A stretch of DNA of 32,937 nucleotides from Pseudomonadota bacterium (GTDB lineage Bacteria > Pseudomonadota > Gammaproteobacteria > Burkholderiales > Burkholderiaceae_E). The stretch lies in the NCBI GenBank assembly GCA_029779755.1, contig JAKOZZ010000064.1, positions 1 through 32,937 on the forward strand, written 5' to 3'. Position 1 is the first letter of the stretch. The number at the start of each line of letters is the position of its first letter. The position numbers and the translations under genes were made by a program. Shown here piece by piece: positions 13,791 to 27,223 of this stretch. The notes below the pieces were generated by a model. It saw only the letters and a program-made list of their open reading frames with translations. It ran no database searches and had not been told where the DNA came from.

Positions 13791-14516
13791 TCAGCGTCCG
13801 GGCGGCGGTACCAGGGCCCAGACGACCACGAGTGCCGCCGCCGCGATCGCGACCGCGAAGGCGGCGCGCTGCAGTCCGCGCCGGCGGTATTCGTCCCAGT
13901 CGAACTTCTCGGCCATCACCGATGCCATGCCGAAGCCCGCGATCAGTCCGCCGATGTGGGCCGCGTTGTCGATGTGGGTGGCGGCGAAGCCCATGAACAG
14001 CGAGTAGCCGACGAAGGCGAGCGTCGAGGTGCGCATCGTGCGGGCCAGCTCGGGCGGCATGTGCTGATGCTTGGTGACGACCGCCGCGAGCAGGGCGCCG
14101 ACCACGCCGAAGACCGCACCCGACGCGCCGATCGACACGCTCATGCGCGCCGCGAAGAACAGGCTCGCCAGCGATCCGAGCAGGCCGGACACGAGGTAGA
14201 TCAGCAGGAACTGCAGGTTGCCGTAGAAGCGCTCGGCGATCGGGCCCGCATCCCACAGCGCCCACATGTTCAGCGCCAGGTGCATCACCCCGCCGTGCAG
14301 CAGGGTCGCCGTCAGCAGGCGCCATGGCTGCTCGAGCGTCACGGGCAGATAGTTGCCGCCCCACAGCAGCAGCGCGCGCGGGTCGGCGGTGATCGGGTCG
14401 ACGCCCGAGGCGAGGTTGGCGAACCAGACCAGCACGTTCGCGACGATCAGCGCCGGGGTCACCCACACGCGGGGCGTGGCCCGTGCAAGTCGCTGGGCGA
14501 ATTCGTCGTTCTCCAA
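13791..14516 (-). CDS. Rhomboid-family intramembrane serine protease
   Basis: This 241-residue inner-membrane protease would cut membrane proteins within or next to their membrane segment. Six or seven hydrophobic segments are visible. The rhomboid signature is complete: LLHGGVMHLALNMWALW (helix 2, with the conserved HxxxN), GASGA with nucleophile Ser132, and AHIGG with His187. I chose a TTG start at 14516 because GGGAG lies five bases upstream and the product begins MENDEF. The ATG at 14591 would overlap ruvB and adds an Arg-rich, non-conserved leader. A distinctive feature is the large soluble tail segment with KFDWDEYRRR before a final helix. It lies between ruvB (38-base gap) and ybgC, a place where ruvB and ybgC/tolQ are often adjacent. 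The substrate is unknown. Confidence 0.92.
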   Translation of the reverse strand: MENDEFAQRLARATPRVWVTPALIVANVLVWFANLASGVDPITADPRALLLWGGNYLPVTLEQPWRLLTATLLHGGVMHLALNMWALWDAGPIAERFYGNLQFLLIYLVSGLLGSLASLFFAARMSVSIGASGAVFGVVGALLAAVVTKHQHMPPELARTMRTSTLAFVGYSLFMGFAATHIDNAAHIGGLIAGFGMASVMAEKFDWDEYRRRGLQRAAFAVAIAAAALVVVWALVPPPGR

Positions 14517-14521
14517 GGGGA

Positions 14522-14526
14522 CTCCC
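14522..14526 (-). promoter_or_regulatory. Ribosome-binding site deciding the TTG start of the rhomboid gene
   Basis: GGGAG on the minus strand lies five bases before TTG at 14516. It is the only good Shine-Dalgarno near this gene and lies in the 38-base gap after ruvB. Confidence 0.6.
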
Positions 14527-14554
14527 GTGCGGTCAGGGCCGGCCGTGCGCGCGC

Positions 14555-15616
14555 TCAGCGCGCGTCGTCCGCGGTGTCGCCGTCGTTCCACAGCGGGTCG
14601 GTCTGCGCGTCGCCCGGGCGGGCCAGACCGAAGTGGCGGTAGGCGGTGGCGGTGGCGATGCGTCCGCGCGGTGTGCGCTGCAGATAGCCCTGCTGGATCA
14701 GGTAGGGCTCGAGCACGTCCTCGATGGTGTCGCGTTCCTCGCCGATCGCGGCCGCCAGGTTGTCGAGGCCCACGGGACCGCCGCCGAACTTCTCGAGCAC
14801 CGCCTGCAGCAGCTTGCGGTCCATCAGGTCGAGGCCCATCGGGTCGACGTCGAGCATGCGCAGCGCACTGTCGGCCACCTGCGCGTCGACCGTGCCGCCG
14901 GCCTTCACCTCGGCGTAGTCGCGCACGCGCCGCAGCAGCCGGTTGGCGATGCGCGGCGTGCCGCGGGAGCGCCGTGCGATCTCGCGCGCGCCGCCTTCCT
15001 GCATCGTCACGCCGAGCAGGTCGGCCGAGCGGCGCACGATGCTGGTCAGCTCCTCGCTGGTGTAGAACTCGAGCCGCGCGACGATGCCGAAGCGGTCGCG
15101 CAGCGGATTCGTCAGCATGCCCGCGCGCGTCGTGGCCCCCACCAGGGTGAACGGCTGCAGGTCGAGCTTGATCGAGCGGGCGGCCGGACCCTCGCCGATC
15201 ATGATGTCGATCTGGAAGTCTTCCAGCGCCGGGTACAGGATCTCCTCGACGATCGGCGACAGCCGGTGGATCTCGTCGATGAACAGCACGTCGTTCTTCT
15301 CGAGGCTGGTGAGGATCGCGGCGAGGTCGCCGGGCCGCTCGAGCACCGGTCCCGAGGTCTGGCGCATGTTCACGCCCATCTCGCTGGCCACGATGTGCGC
15401 GAGCGTCGTCTTGCCCAGGCCCGGCGGGCCGAACAGCAGCACGTGGTCGAGCGCTTCGGCACGGCCGCGCGCGGCGGCCACGAAGATCTCGAGCTGCTCG
15501 CGGATGCGCGCCTGGCCGACGTAGTCGGCCAGGCGCTTCGGACGCAGCGCGCGCTCGATCGCTTCCTCGTTCGGCGAACGGGGGGCCGGGGAGATCAGCC
15601 GGTCGTGTTCGATCAT
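14555..15616 (-). CDS. ruvB: Holliday junction branch-migration ATPase RuvB
   Basis: This 353-residue AAA+ motor forms hexamers that pump DNA through the RuvA-bound Holliday junction. The P-loop is GPPGLGKTT (about residues 62-70), Walker B is FIDEIHRL, sensor I is VGATTRAG, and the arginine-finger/sensor II region is [20 protein letters not shown]. The C-terminal winged helix ([26 protein letters not shown], then [10 protein letters not shown] and a HFG end) binds DNA. Length is normal. It follows ruvA by 34 bases in the standard ruvC-ruvA-ruvB order. Confidence 0.98.
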   Translation of the reverse strand: MIEHDRLISPAPRSPNEEAIERALRPKRLADYVGQARIREQLEIFVAAARGRAEALDHVLLFGPPGLGKTTLAHIVASEMGVNMRQTSGPVLERPGDLAAILTSLEKNDVLFIDEIHRLSPIVEEILYPALEDFQIDIMIGEGPAARSIKLDLQPFTLVGATTRAGMLTNPLRDRFGIVARLEFYTSEELTSIVRRSADLLGVTMQEGGAREIARRSRGTPRIANRLLRRVRDYAEVKAGGTVDAQVADSALRMLDVDPMGLDLMDRKLLQAVLEKFGGGPVGLDNLAAAIGEERDTIEDVLEPYLIQQGYLQRTPRGRIATATAYRHFGLARPGDAQTDPLWNDGDTADDAR

Positions 15617-15650
15617 CGCTTCGGGGCGCCCGCGGGGGCGGGGCGCGCAG

Positions 15651-16229
15651 TCATGGTTTGGCCAGCAGCTTCAGCGCCTGGCGGATGCCGTCGGACACCC
15701 CGGTGCCCGCGGGCAGCTGCCGGGTGGCCGCGACCACCTCGCGCTCCGAGTAGCCGAGCGCAAGCAGTGCACGCAGCACGTCGGCGGCGGTGTCGTCGAT
15801 GGGCGGTGCGTCGCGACCCGCGATCTCGGGTCCGAGCTTGCCCTTGAGCTCAAGCAGCAGGCGCTCGGCCGTCTTCTTGCCGATGCCGGGCACGCGCGTC
15901 AGCCGCGCAGGCTCCTGCAGCGTGACGGTCTGGGCGAGGTCGTCGACCGACATGCCCGAGAGCACCGCCAGCGCGGTGCGCGGGCCGACGCCCGAGATGC
16001 GGATCAGCTGCCGGAAGGCCTCGCGCTCGGCGGCGGTGAGGAAGCCGTACAGCAGATGCGCGTCTTCGCGGATCACCTGGTGCACGAGGAGCACCACGCG
16101 CTGGCCGGACACCGGCAGGTCGTAGAACGTGCTCATGGGCACGTCGACCTCGTAGCCGACGCCGCCGACGTCGATCAGCACCGTCGGCGGGCTCTTCTCC
16201 AGCAAAAGTCCGGCAAGGCGTCCGATCAT
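15651..16229 (-). CDS. ruvA: Holliday junction DNA-binding subunit RuvA
   Basis: This 192-residue protein forms tetramers that hold the Holliday junction square-planar for RuvB. The N-terminal OB domain starts [12 protein letters not shown] and includes [15 protein letters not shown]. Two helix-hairpin-helix elements follow ([19 protein letters not shown] and [20 protein letters not shown]). A linker with the family's acidic/proline character leads to a C-terminal RuvB-binding domain ([20 protein letters not shown]). There is no Shine-Dalgarno; TAGCAT lies seven bases before the ATG, in the 33-base gap after ruvC. Confidence 0.97.
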   Translation of the reverse strand: MIGRLAGLLLEKSPPTVLIDVGGVGYEVDVPMSTFYDLPVSGQRVVLLVHQVIREDAHLLYGFLTAAEREAFRQLIRISGVGPRTALAVLSGMSVDDLAQTVTLQEPARLTRVPGIGKKTAERLLLELKGKLGPEIAGRDAPPIDDTAADVLRALLALGYSEREVVAATRQLPAGTGVSDGIRQALKLLAKP

Positions 16230-16236
16230 GCGGCGA

Positions 16237-16242
16237 ATGCTA
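16237..16242 (-). promoter_or_regulatory. TAGCAT box seven bases before ruvA
   Basis: A -10-like hexamer on the minus strand is followed by TCGCCGC and the ruvA ATG, nearly the same spacing and bases as at tolB (TCGCCG). No -35 is clear. It is a candidate leaderless internal start. Confidence 0.3.
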
Positions 16243-16262
16243 CACCCGTGGCCGCGGGGGCG

Positions 16263-16805
16263 TCAGCGGATGCGTCCGCGCCGGATCCCGCCGGCCCGGC
16301 GCGGTGCCGTCGGGTGCACGTGGCTGCGCGCCTGCGCGCTCATCACGCCGGCATTGGCATGGCAGATCGCGCAGGCCAGCGCGTCGGCGGCGTCGGTCGA
16401 TGGCAGGCCCGGCAGCTGCAGCATGCGCTGCACCATCGCCTGCACCTGGGCCTTGGTGGCGCGGCCGTAGCCGACGACCGCCTGCTTCAGCTGCATGGCG
16501 GTGTATTCGTGCACCGGCAGGTCGGCCGCCACCAGCGCGGTGATGGCCGCGCCGCGCGCCTGTCCGAGCAGCAGCGTCGACTGCGGATTGGCGTTGAGGA
16601 AGACGATCTCGACGGCGGCCTGCTGCGGTCCGAACTGCGCGATCACCTCGCCGATGCCGTCGAAGATCGTGCGCAGCCGCGGGGGCAGGGGCCCGGCGGC
16701 GATGCGGATCACGCCGCTGCCGACGTAGCTCAGGCGCGGCCCGTCGGCGTCGATGACGCCGAAGCCGGTGACCCGCAGGCCCGGGTCGATGCCGAGGATC
16801 CTCAC
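16263..16805 (-). CDS. ruvC: Holliday junction resolvase RuvC
   Basis: This 180-residue endonuclease resolves Holliday junctions by symmetric cuts. It has an RNase-H-like fold with an acidic metal site: Asp7 in [15 protein letters not shown], Glu in AAVEIVFLN, and the C-terminal pair in [30 protein letters not shown] and [22 protein letters not shown] are further family blocks. Residues after about 160 form an Arg-rich tail that is probably disordered. It is 58 bases after purH and 33 before ruvA. Confidence 0.97.
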   Translation of the reverse strand: MRILGIDPGLRVTGFGVIDADGPRLSYVGSGVIRIAAGPLPPRLRTIFDGIGEVIAQFGPQQAAVEIVFLNANPQSTLLLGQARGAAITALVAADLPVHEYTAMQLKQAVVGYGRATKAQVQAMVQRMLQLPGLPSTDAADALACAICHANAGVMSAQARSHVHPTAPRRAGGIRRGRIR

Positions 16806-16863
16806 CGGGACTGCGCGCGCGGCGTCCGCCGTTGCGGCCCGCGCCGCGCTGCGGCACGCATGC

Positions 16864-18459
16864 TCAGTGCCGGAAGTGGCGCACGCCCGTGAAGACCATC
16901 GCGACGCCGCGCTCGTCGGCGGCGGCGATGACCTCGTCGTCGCGCACCGATCCGCCCGGCTGGATGACCGCGACCGCGCCGGCGTCGACGACCACGTCGA
17001 GGCCGTCGCGGAACGGGAAGAACGCGTCGGACGCCACCACCGACCCCTTCAGGGTCAGGCCGGCGTTCTCGGCCTTGATCGAAGCGATGCGCGCCGAGTC
17101 GATGCGGCTCATCTGGCCCGCACCGACGCCCAGCGTCTGACCGTTGCCGCAGAACACGATCGCGTTGGACTTCACGTACTTGCCCACGCGCCACGCGAAC
17201 AGCAGGTCGGTGAGCTGTGCTTCGGTGGGCGCCTTCTTCGTGACCACCTTCAGGTCGCTGCGCTTGAGCTCGTGGTTGTCGGCCGACTGGATCAGCAGGC
17301 CCGAACCGACGCGCTTGACGTCCTGCGCGTTGCGGCCCCGCTCCCACGGGGTGGCGCCATCGGGCCTGACCCCGTCGAGCGGGATCTCGAGCATGCGCAC
17401 GTTGGCCTTGGACGCGAACACGGCGCGGGCCTCGGCGGTGAACGCCGGTGCCATCAGCACCTCGACGAACTGCTTCGACACGGCCTGCGCAGCCGCACCG
17501 TCGAGCGGGCGGTTGAAGGCGATGATGCCGCCGAACGCCGACGTGGGGTCGGTGCTGAACGCGCGCGTGTAGGCCTCGAGGCAGTCGACGCCGAGCGCGA
17601 CGCCGCACGGGTTGGCGTGCTTGACGATCACGCAGGCGGGCGTGTCGAAGCTCTTCACGCATTCCCAGGCCGCGTCGGCATCGGCGATGTTGTTGTACGA
17701 CAGCTCCTTGCCCTGCAGCTGGCGTGCGCTGACGAGCGAGCCGGGCGCGGGGTAGAGGTCGCGATAGAACGCGGCGCTCTGGTGGGGATTCTCGCCGTAG
17801 CGCAGATCCTGCAGCTTCACGAAGCGCCCATTGGTCTGGCCGGGGAACTCGGCGCGCGTGCCGTCGGGCTGCAGCGACGACAGGTAGTCGCTGATGGCGG
17901 CGTCGTAGTTCGAGATGCGGTTGAAGGCGGCCACCGCGAGCGCGAAGCGGGTCGCGTCGGACAGCGCGCCGTCGCGTTGCAGCTCGGCCACCACCGACGC
18001 GTACTGCGCGGCGTCGGTCACCACGCCGACGCCACGCCAGTTCTTGGCCGCCGAGCGCACCATCGCCGGTCCGCCGATGTCGATGTTCTCGATCGCGTCC
18101 TCGAGTGTGCAGCCGGGCTGCGCGACGGTGGCTTCGAACGGGTACAGGTTGACCACCAGCAGGTCGATCGTGCCGATGCCGTGCGCGGCGATCGCCTGCA
18201 TGTGCGCGGGCAGGTCGCGACGCGCGAGCAGTCCGCCGTGGATGGTGGGGTGCAGCGTCTTCACGCGCCCGTCGAGCATTTCCGGAAAGCCGGTGTGGTC
18301 GGACACCTCGACGACGCGCACGCCGTGGTCGGCCAGCAGCTTCGCGGTGCCGCCGGTGGAGAGGATCTCGATGCCGAGCGCCGCCAGGGCGCGTCCGAGG
18401 TCGACGATGCCGGCCTTGTCGGAGACGCTGATCAGCGCCCGCTGTACACGTTGTGTCAT
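16864..18459 (-). CDS. purH: Bifunctional AICAR transformylase / IMP cyclohydrolase PurH
   Basis: This 531-residue enzyme makes the last two steps of IMP synthesis: formylation of AICAR by 10-formyl-THF, then ring closure. The N-terminal cyclohydrolase (residues 1 to about 200) shows [46 protein letters not shown] and [18 protein letters not shown]. The C-terminal transformylase shows [41 protein letters not shown] (catalytic Lys-His) and a KSNAIVF...[10 protein letters not shown] end. The ATG at 18459 is chosen by alignment to the usual N-terminus. It follows fis by 26 bases; dusB-fis-purH is a common betaproteobacterial order. Confidence 0.98.
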   Translation of the reverse strand: MTQRVQRALISVSDKAGIVDLGRALAALGIEILSTGGTAKLLADHGVRVVEVSDHTGFPEMLDGRVKTLHPTIHGGLLARRDLPAHMQAIAAHGIGTIDLLVVNLYPFEATVAQPGCTLEDAIENIDIGGPAMVRSAAKNWRGVGVVTDAAQYASVVAELQRDGALSDATRFALAVAAFNRISNYDAAISDYLSSLQPDGTRAEFPGQTNGRFVKLQDLRYGENPHQSAAFYRDLYPAPGSLVSARQLQGKELSYNNIADADAAWECVKSFDTPACVIVKHANPCGVALGVDCLEAYTRAFSTDPTSAFGGIIAFNRPLDGAAAQAVSKQFVEVLMAPAFTAEARAVFASKANVRMLEIPLDGVRPDGATPWERGRNAQDVKRVGSGLLIQSADNHELKRSDLKVVTKKAPTEAQLTDLLFAWRVGKYVKSNAIVFCGNGQTLGVGAGQMSRIDSARIASIKAENAGLTLKGSVVASDAFFPFRDGLDVVVDAGAVAVIQPGGSVRDDEVIAAADERGVAMVFTGVRHFRH

Positions 18460-18485
18460 GGTGTGGGAGTCCGGTGGGGTCTGCG

Positions 18486-18722
18486 TCAGAGCATGCCGTG
18501 CTGCTGGAGCTTCTTGCGCAAGGTGTTGCGGTTGATGCCCAGCATCTCGCTGGCCCGCAGCTGGTTGCCCTGCGCCTGGCGCATCACGACCTCGAGCATC
18601 GGGCGCTCGACGGCGCGGATGACCATGTCGTAGATCAGCGTGGGCGAGGTGCCTTCGAGGTCGCGGAAGTACTTCTCGAGATTGCGGGTGACGGCTTCGT
18701 CGATCGTCTGCTGGCGTGTCAT
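18486..18722 (-). CDS. fis: DNA-binding protein Fis
   Basis: This 78-residue nucleoid-associated protein bends DNA and controls rRNA and other growth-linked promoters in proteobacteria. The N-terminal beta-hairpin arm is short. The dimerisation helices are around [11 protein letters not shown] and [19 protein letters not shown], and the helix-turn-helix [20 protein letters not shown] ends the protein, as in E. coli Fis. The ATG overlaps the dusB stop as ATGA (18719-18722), so the two are translationally coupled, the same arrangement as the E. coli dusB-fis operon. Confidence 0.96.
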   Translation of the reverse strand: MTRQQTIDEAVTRNLEKYFRDLEGTSPTLIYDMVIRAVERPMLEVVMRQAQGNQLRASEMLGINRNTLRKKLQQHGML

Positions 18723-19756
18723 GCGACCTTTCTCCGCACGAAATGGCGTTCGTTGGCAGCCACGGGGCACGCGTCGGCGGAAGCTTCCGGGGGGTGCTCC
18801 GTTGCGAACAGGTCGTCGATCGCGGCGAGCTGTTCGTCGGGGGTTTCGATCCGGTTGAAGCGGTCCCGACGCTCGGACCATCCGCGCATGCCGTGCAGGT
18901 ACCAGCCGACGTGCTTGCGCGCGCTGCGCACGCCGGCGAACTCGCCGTAGAACGCGTAGTGGTCGACGAGGTGCGCGCGCAGCAGGCGCGCGATCTCGTC
19001 GGGCGTCGGCCCGGGCAGGTCTTCGCCGGTGGCGAGGAAGTGCACGATCTCGCGGAAGATCCAGGGGCGGCCCTGCGCGGCACGGCCGATCATCACGGCG
19101 TCGGCGCCGGTGTGGTCGAGCACCGCGCGCGCCTTGCGCGGCGAGTCGATGTCGCCGTTGGCCAACACCGGGACGCGCACCGCGCGCTTCACCTCGGCGA
19201 TGGTGTCGTACTCGGCGTGGCCGGCATAGCCGCAGGCGCGCGAGCGGCCGTGCACGGCGATCATCGCGGCGCCGGCCGACTCGGCCAGGCGCGCCAGGCG
19301 CACGACGTTGCTCTGCGCGCGCGTGGGGCCGGTGCGCATCTTCACGGTCACCGGCACCGCGACCGCATTGGCGACGGCCTCGATGATCGACAGCGCCAGC
19401 GGCTCGTCGGCCATCAGCGCCGAGCCGGCCATCACGTTGCAGACCTTCTTTGCCGGGCACCCCATGTTGATGTCGATGATCTGCGCGCCGCGCCCCACGT
19501 TGAAGCGCGCGGCCTCGGCCATCATCGCGGGGTCGGCGCCCGCGATCTGCACGGCGCGCGGTTCCATCTCGCCGGCGTGGTCGGTGCGGCGTGCGGTCTT
19601 CACGCTGGCCCACAGGCGCGGGTTGGACGCGGCCATCTCCGACACCGCATACCCGGCCCCGAGCGTCTTGCACAGCTGGCGGAACGGACGGTCGGTCACG
19701 CCTGCCATCGGCGCAACGAACACGTTGTTGCGCAAGCTGTGCGGACCGATGTTCAT
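18719..19756 (-). CDS. dusB: tRNA dihydrouridine synthase DusB
   Basis: This 345-residue flavoenzyme reduces uridine to dihydrouridine in the D-loop of tRNAs with FMN and NADPH. The TIM barrel begins [16 protein letters not shown]. The catalytic cysteine is Cys100 in [48 protein letters not shown] and [16 protein letters not shown] (phosphate grip) follow. The helical C-terminal domain contains [14 protein letters not shown]. The start at 19756 is preceded by GAGGA ten bases upstream; the longer frame begins with a non-conserved leader. It is co-transcribed with fis from a promoter within the 120-base gap after the ubiH-like gene. Confidence 0.96.
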   Translation of the reverse strand: MNIGPHSLRNNVFVAPMAGVTDRPFRQLCKTLGAGYAVSEMAASNPRLWASVKTARRTDHAGEMEPRAVQIAGADPAMMAEAARFNVGRGAQIIDINMGCPAKKVCNVMAGSALMADEPLALSIIEAVANAVAVPVTVKMRTGPTRAQSNVVRLARLAESAGAAMIAVHGRSRACGYAGHAEYDTIAEVKRAVRVPVLANGDIDSPRKARAVLDHTGADAVMIGRAAQGRPWIFREIVHFLATGEDLPGPTPDEIARLLRAHLVDHYAFYGEFAGVRSARKHVGWYLHGMRGWSERRDRFNRIETPDEQLAAIDDLFATEHPPEASADACPVAANERHFVRRKVA

Positions 19757-19779
19757 GGGGAGGTGTTCCTCGACGAAGA

Positions 19780-19803
19780 TCGGCGCGGCAAGCGCCGCGC
19801 CGA
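19780..19803. other. 10-bp GC-rich hairpin in the dusB-fis leader
   Basis: TCGGCGCGGC, loop AAGC, and GCCGCGCCGA form a perfect 10-bp stem, 23 bases upstream of the dusB ATG and just downstream of the predicted promoter. It lacks a U-run, so it is not a clear intrinsic terminator. It could stabilise the leader or act in attenuation. Confidence 0.5.
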
Positions 19804-19814
19804 AGGGGACGCGA

Positions 19815-19843
19815 ATTCTAGCGAAAATCGTCGTGCACAAGAA
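19815..19843 (-). promoter_or_regulatory. Promoter of dusB-fis with GC-rich discriminator
   Basis: On the minus strand, TAGAAT (19820-19815) is a strong -10; TTCTTG (19843-19838) is a weak -35 at 17 bases. The bases after the -10 (TCGCGTCCCC) are GC-rich, as at promoters under stringent control such as E. coli fis. The leader would be about 50 bases and would contain the hairpin. Confidence 0.5.
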
Positions 19844-19876
19844 ATGCGCACTGCAGCACGCCGCGTCAGGTCGGCG

Positions 19877-20959
19877 TCAGCGTCGTCCGAACATGAAGCG
19901 GCGCGCCACCGCCGCCCGCATCGGCGCCGCGACGTCGAGCAGTCCCAGCGTGACCGATTGCAGCGGATGCAGCGGCGCGAGTGCAAAGACGCGCGCCAGC
20001 AGATCGGTCAGCGCGACGGTGGCGTCGCGGTCGGCGGCGCGTGCGCGCACGTACGCCGGCAGAGCCTCGGCCGGTGCGCGGTCGTGGGCGCGCGCATCGC
20101 CGAGCGCCTGCGCGAGGACGAAGGCATCGCGCAGTCCGAGGTTCAGCCCCTGGCCGGCCACCGGGTGCAGTCCCTGTGCCGCGTTGCCGATCCAGACCTC
20201 GCGGGCGGTGCAGAGCGTGCGGCGCATGCGGCGCGCCATCGGCCAGCAGGCGACCGGCGATGCGATCGTCAGCCGGCCCAGGGTCGCGCCGAACGTCTGC
20301 CGCAGTTCGTCGGCGAGTGCTTCGGGCGACAGCCTCGCGCGCCGCTCGGAGGCCTCGGGCCGGTCGCACCACACCAGCGAGCAGCGATGCGCCTCCGGCA
20401 GCGGCAGCAGCGCGAGCGGCCCGTGCGCGGTGAAGCACTCGTACGCGACCGCGCCGTGCGCGCGCTCGACACCCACCTCCGCGAGCAGCGCGGTCTGGTC
20501 GAACACGCGCAGTGCCGGGTCCGGTCCGGTGTCGCCTTCGGCATGCACGCGGATCGGCGCGTCGGAGGGCGCGGCCTCCGCGGGCGATGCGAAGTGCCGG
20601 TCGAGCGCGTCACCGAGCACCCGCATCAGCTCGGGATAGCGCAGCACGTGGCCGAGCGCCGGCACGCCGAGCTCCTCGGCACGCAGGCGCGTGCGCCCCG
20701 GGTGCCCGAGCACCGAGACGTCGACGCTGAGGATCGGCGCGGCCCTGGGCGCGGCCGCGATGCGCGACAGCAGCTGCGTGGAACCCAGCGACAGGGCCAG
20801 CACGCGGCCGGCCAGCGCCGCGGGCACCGGGCCCGGATGGCGTTCGAGCGCGATCTCGTCGGGTGCGAAGCCCTGGCGCAGCGCGAACAGCGCGAAGGCG
20901 GCGGCGACCGGGCCGCTGCCGACGACTTCGAGGATGCGCGGGGGGGCCGGGGAGGTCAC
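19877..20959 (-). CDS. UbiH-type FAD-dependent ubiquinone-biosynthesis hydroxylase
   Basis: This 360-residue flavoprotein monooxygenase of the UbiH/UbiF/COQ6 family probably hydroxylates the ring of a ubiquinone precursor at the membrane. The N-terminal dinucleotide-binding loop reads G14-S-G-P-V-A, with Ala in place of the third Gly. VFDQTALLAEV with CFTAHGPLALLPLPE in the middle, and WIGNAAQGLHPVAGQGLNLGLRDA near residue 270 (the family FAD-ribityl block), are clear. At 360 residues it is shorter than the usual 380-410; the missing part appears to lie between the N-terminal FAD lobe and the TALLAEV strand. It is 24 bases after murU. UbiH is the best guess, but UbiF or another ring hydroxylase is possible. 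Confidence 0.85.
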   Translation of the reverse strand: MTSPAPPRILEVVGSGPVAAAFALFALRQGFAPDEIALERHPGPVPAALAGRVLALSLGSTQLLSRIAAAPRAAPILSVDVSVLGHPGRTRLRAEELGVPALGHVLRYPELMRVLGDALDRHFASPAEAAPSDAPIRVHAEGDTGPDPALRVFDQTALLAEVGVERAHGAVAYECFTAHGPLALLPLPEAHRCSLVWCDRPEASERRARLSPEALADELRQTFGATLGRLTIASPVACWPMARRMRRTLCTAREVWIGNAAQGLHPVAGQGLNLGLRDAFVLAQALGDARAHDRAPAEALPAYVRARAADRDATVALTDLLARVFALAPLHPLQSVTLGLLDVAAPMRAAVARRFMFGRR

Positions 20960-20983
20960 GCGATCGCTGCGGCGGCGCGGGGA

Positions 20984-25085
<4,102 letters not shown>

Positions 25086-25089
<4 letters not shown>

Positions 25090-26396
25090 GCCTTCCGCAC
25101 CGCCTGACCTGCGCCTTCGTGGCGATGCTGCTGACCGCCGCCGTCCATGCGCAGGCGCCGTCCGCCCCGCGCGAGCTCGACCGCGTGATCGCGGTGGTGA
25201 ACACCGACATCATCACGGTCAACGAGCTCGCGATGCGTCAGCGCACCGTCGAGCAGCAGCTCCGGCGCCAGCGCATCGACCTGCCGCCGCCCGACGTGCT
25301 GCGCCGGCAGGTGCTCGAGCGCCTGATCATGGACCGCGCGCTGGCGCAGGCCGCGCGCGACCAGGGCCTGCGCGTCGACGACGCCCAGCTCGACCGCGCG
25401 CTGGCGCGCATCGCCGAGCAGAACCGTCTGACGCCGTCGCAGCTGCGCACCCAGATCGAGCGCGACGGCATGAACTACGTGCGCTTCCGCGAAGACATCC
25501 GCGACGAGATCCTCGTGTCGCGCCTGCGCGAGCGCGAGGTCGACGCCAAGGTCGTCATCAGCGAGGCCGACGTCGACGCCTGGCTCGCCGACCAGGGGAC
25601 GGCCGAGCCGTCCGCCGTCGAGTACAACCTGTCGCAGATCCTGCTGCGGATCCCGGAAGGGGCTTCGCCCGAGCAGATCGAACGCCAGCGCCTGCGGGCC
25701 GAGGAGGTCGTGCGTCAGGCGCAGCGCGGCGCCGAATTCGCACGCCTGGCCGCGGCGTTCTCCGACGCGCCCGATGCGATGTCGGGCGGCGCCATCGGGT
25801 TCCGACCGGCCGACCGCCTGCCGCAGCTGTACGTGGATGCCGTCGCCTCGCTCAAGCCCGGCGAGGTCACGCCGCCGCTGCGCAGCCCGAACGGCTTCCA
25901 CATCCTGAAGCTGGTCGACCGGCGCGCCAGCGTGCCGGGCAAGATCGGCAGCGAGCCGGTGGTGCAGACGCGCGCGCGGCACATCCTGATCCGCCCGTCC
26001 GAACTCGTGCCCGAAGGCGAGGTGATGCGCCGGCTGCGCGACCTGCGTGACCGGGTGCGCGGCGGGGCCGACTTCGCCGAGCTCGCGCGTCAGTACTCCA
26101 GCGACGGCAGTGCCGGTCGCGGCGGCGACCTCGGCTGGGTGTACCCGGGCGACACGGTGCCCGACTTCGAGCGCGCGATGGCTGCACTGCAGCCGGGGCA
26201 GGTGAGCGACCCGGTGCGCACCGAGTTCGGCGTGCACCTGATCCAGGTGCTCGAGCGCCGCACCGACAGCGCGTCGCCCGAGCGCGTGCGGCAGGCGGCG
26301 CGTCAGGCGCTGCGCGAGCGCCGGATCGAAGAGGCGCTGCAGGACTGGCTGCGGCAGGTCCGCGACCGCGCCTACGTCGAGTACCGCGACCAGTAG
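25086..26396 (+). CDS. surA: Periplasmic chaperone / peptidyl-prolyl isomerase SurA
   Basis: This 436-residue periplasmic chaperone delivers outer-membrane proteins, LptD among them, to the BAM complex. Residues 1-22 are a signal peptide (AMLLTAAVHA-Q). The N-terminal SurA domain shows LDRVIAVVNTDIITVNELAMR and LERLIMDRALAQAARDQGLRV. Two parvulin PpiC domains follow: YNLSQILLRIPEG...FARLAAAFSDAPDAMSGGAIGF and RARHILIRPSE...FAELARQYSSDGSAGRGGDLGW. A C-terminal helix packs on the N-domain. The start overlaps lptD by ATGA. In many relatives pdxA follows; here rsmA is next after 53 bases. Confidence 0.97.
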
Positions 26397-26449
26397 CCGC
26401 CCGGCGAAGCGCGCGCCCGCACCCGTTCCAGCCTCGGCTCGCCGCCCCC

Positions 26450-27223
26450 GTGGCCCACGTCGCACGCAAGCGCTTCGGTCAGCACTTCCTGGCCGACCGG
26501 TCCGTCATCGCACGCATCGTCGATGCGATCGCGCCGCGTGACGGCGAACGCCTGCTCGAGATCGGCCCCGGGCAGGGCGCCCTCACGTCGGCGCTGCTTC
26601 AGCGGGTCGGGCACCTGAGCGCGATCGAGATCGACCGCGACCTGGCAGCGGGCCTGCGCCGTCGGTACGGCGACCGGCTCACGCTGATCGAGGGCGACGT
26701 GCTGGCGGTCGACCTGGCCGAGGCGCTCGGCGCCGGCCCCGTGCGTGTGGTCGGCAATCTGCCCTACAACATCTCCAGTCCGCTGCTGGTGCGCCTGATC
26801 GCGGTGCGCGACCGCGTGGCGGACCAGCACTTCATGCTGCAGAAGGAGGTGGTCGACCGCATCGTGGCGGCGCCGGCGACCGCGGCATACGGCCGCCTCG
26901 GCGTGCTGCTGCAGGCCTACTACGACGTGGAGTCCCTGTTCGACGTGCCGCCCGAGGCGTTCGAGCCGCCGCCGAAGGTCGATTCGTCGGTGGTGCGGAT
27001 GCTGCCGCGGAGCGCATCGCCGGCGGTGGCGCCCGATACGCTGTCGCCGCTGCTCGCCGTGGCGTTCGGCCAGCGCCGCAAGATGCTGCGCAACACGGTG
27101 CTGCCGTGGCTGTCCTCGCGCGGGGTCGACGCGTCCGCACTGCCACCGACGGCGCGCGCCGAGGAGATCCCGGTGCAGGTGTGGCTGGAGGTGGCCGCGC
27201 GGCTCGCGCAGGCTCCGGTCTGA
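26450..27223 (+). CDS. rsmA: 16S rRNA dimethyladenosine transferase RsmA (KsgA)
   Basis: This 257-residue SAM-dependent methyltransferase dimethylates A1518 and A1519 of 16S rRNA late in 30S assembly. Motifs are RKRFGQHFLADRSVI at the N-terminus, the SAM loop LEIGPGQGALT, IEIDRDLA (acidic end of strand 2), GDVLAVD and the catalytic NLPYNISSPLL. KVDSSVVRMLPR and AFGQRRKMLRNTV follow in the C-terminal domain. The start is GTG at 26450, chosen because it gives the normal N-terminus; no Shine-Dalgarno is obvious. It ends the plus-strand lptD-surA-rsmA group. The 88 bases that follow hold no gene. Confidence 0.96.
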   Translation: MAHVARKRFGQHFLADRSVIARIVDAIAPRDGERLLEIGPGQGALTSALLQRVGHLSAIEIDRDLAAGLRRRYGDRLTLIEGDVLAVDLAEALGAGPVRVVGNLPYNISSPLLVRLIAVRDRVADQHFMLQKEVVDRIVAAPATAAYGRLGVLLQAYYDVESLFDVPPEAFEPPPKVDSSVVRMLPRSASPAVAPDTLSPLLAVAFGQRRKMLRNTVLPWLSSRGVDASALPPTARAEEIPVQVWLEVAARLAQAPV

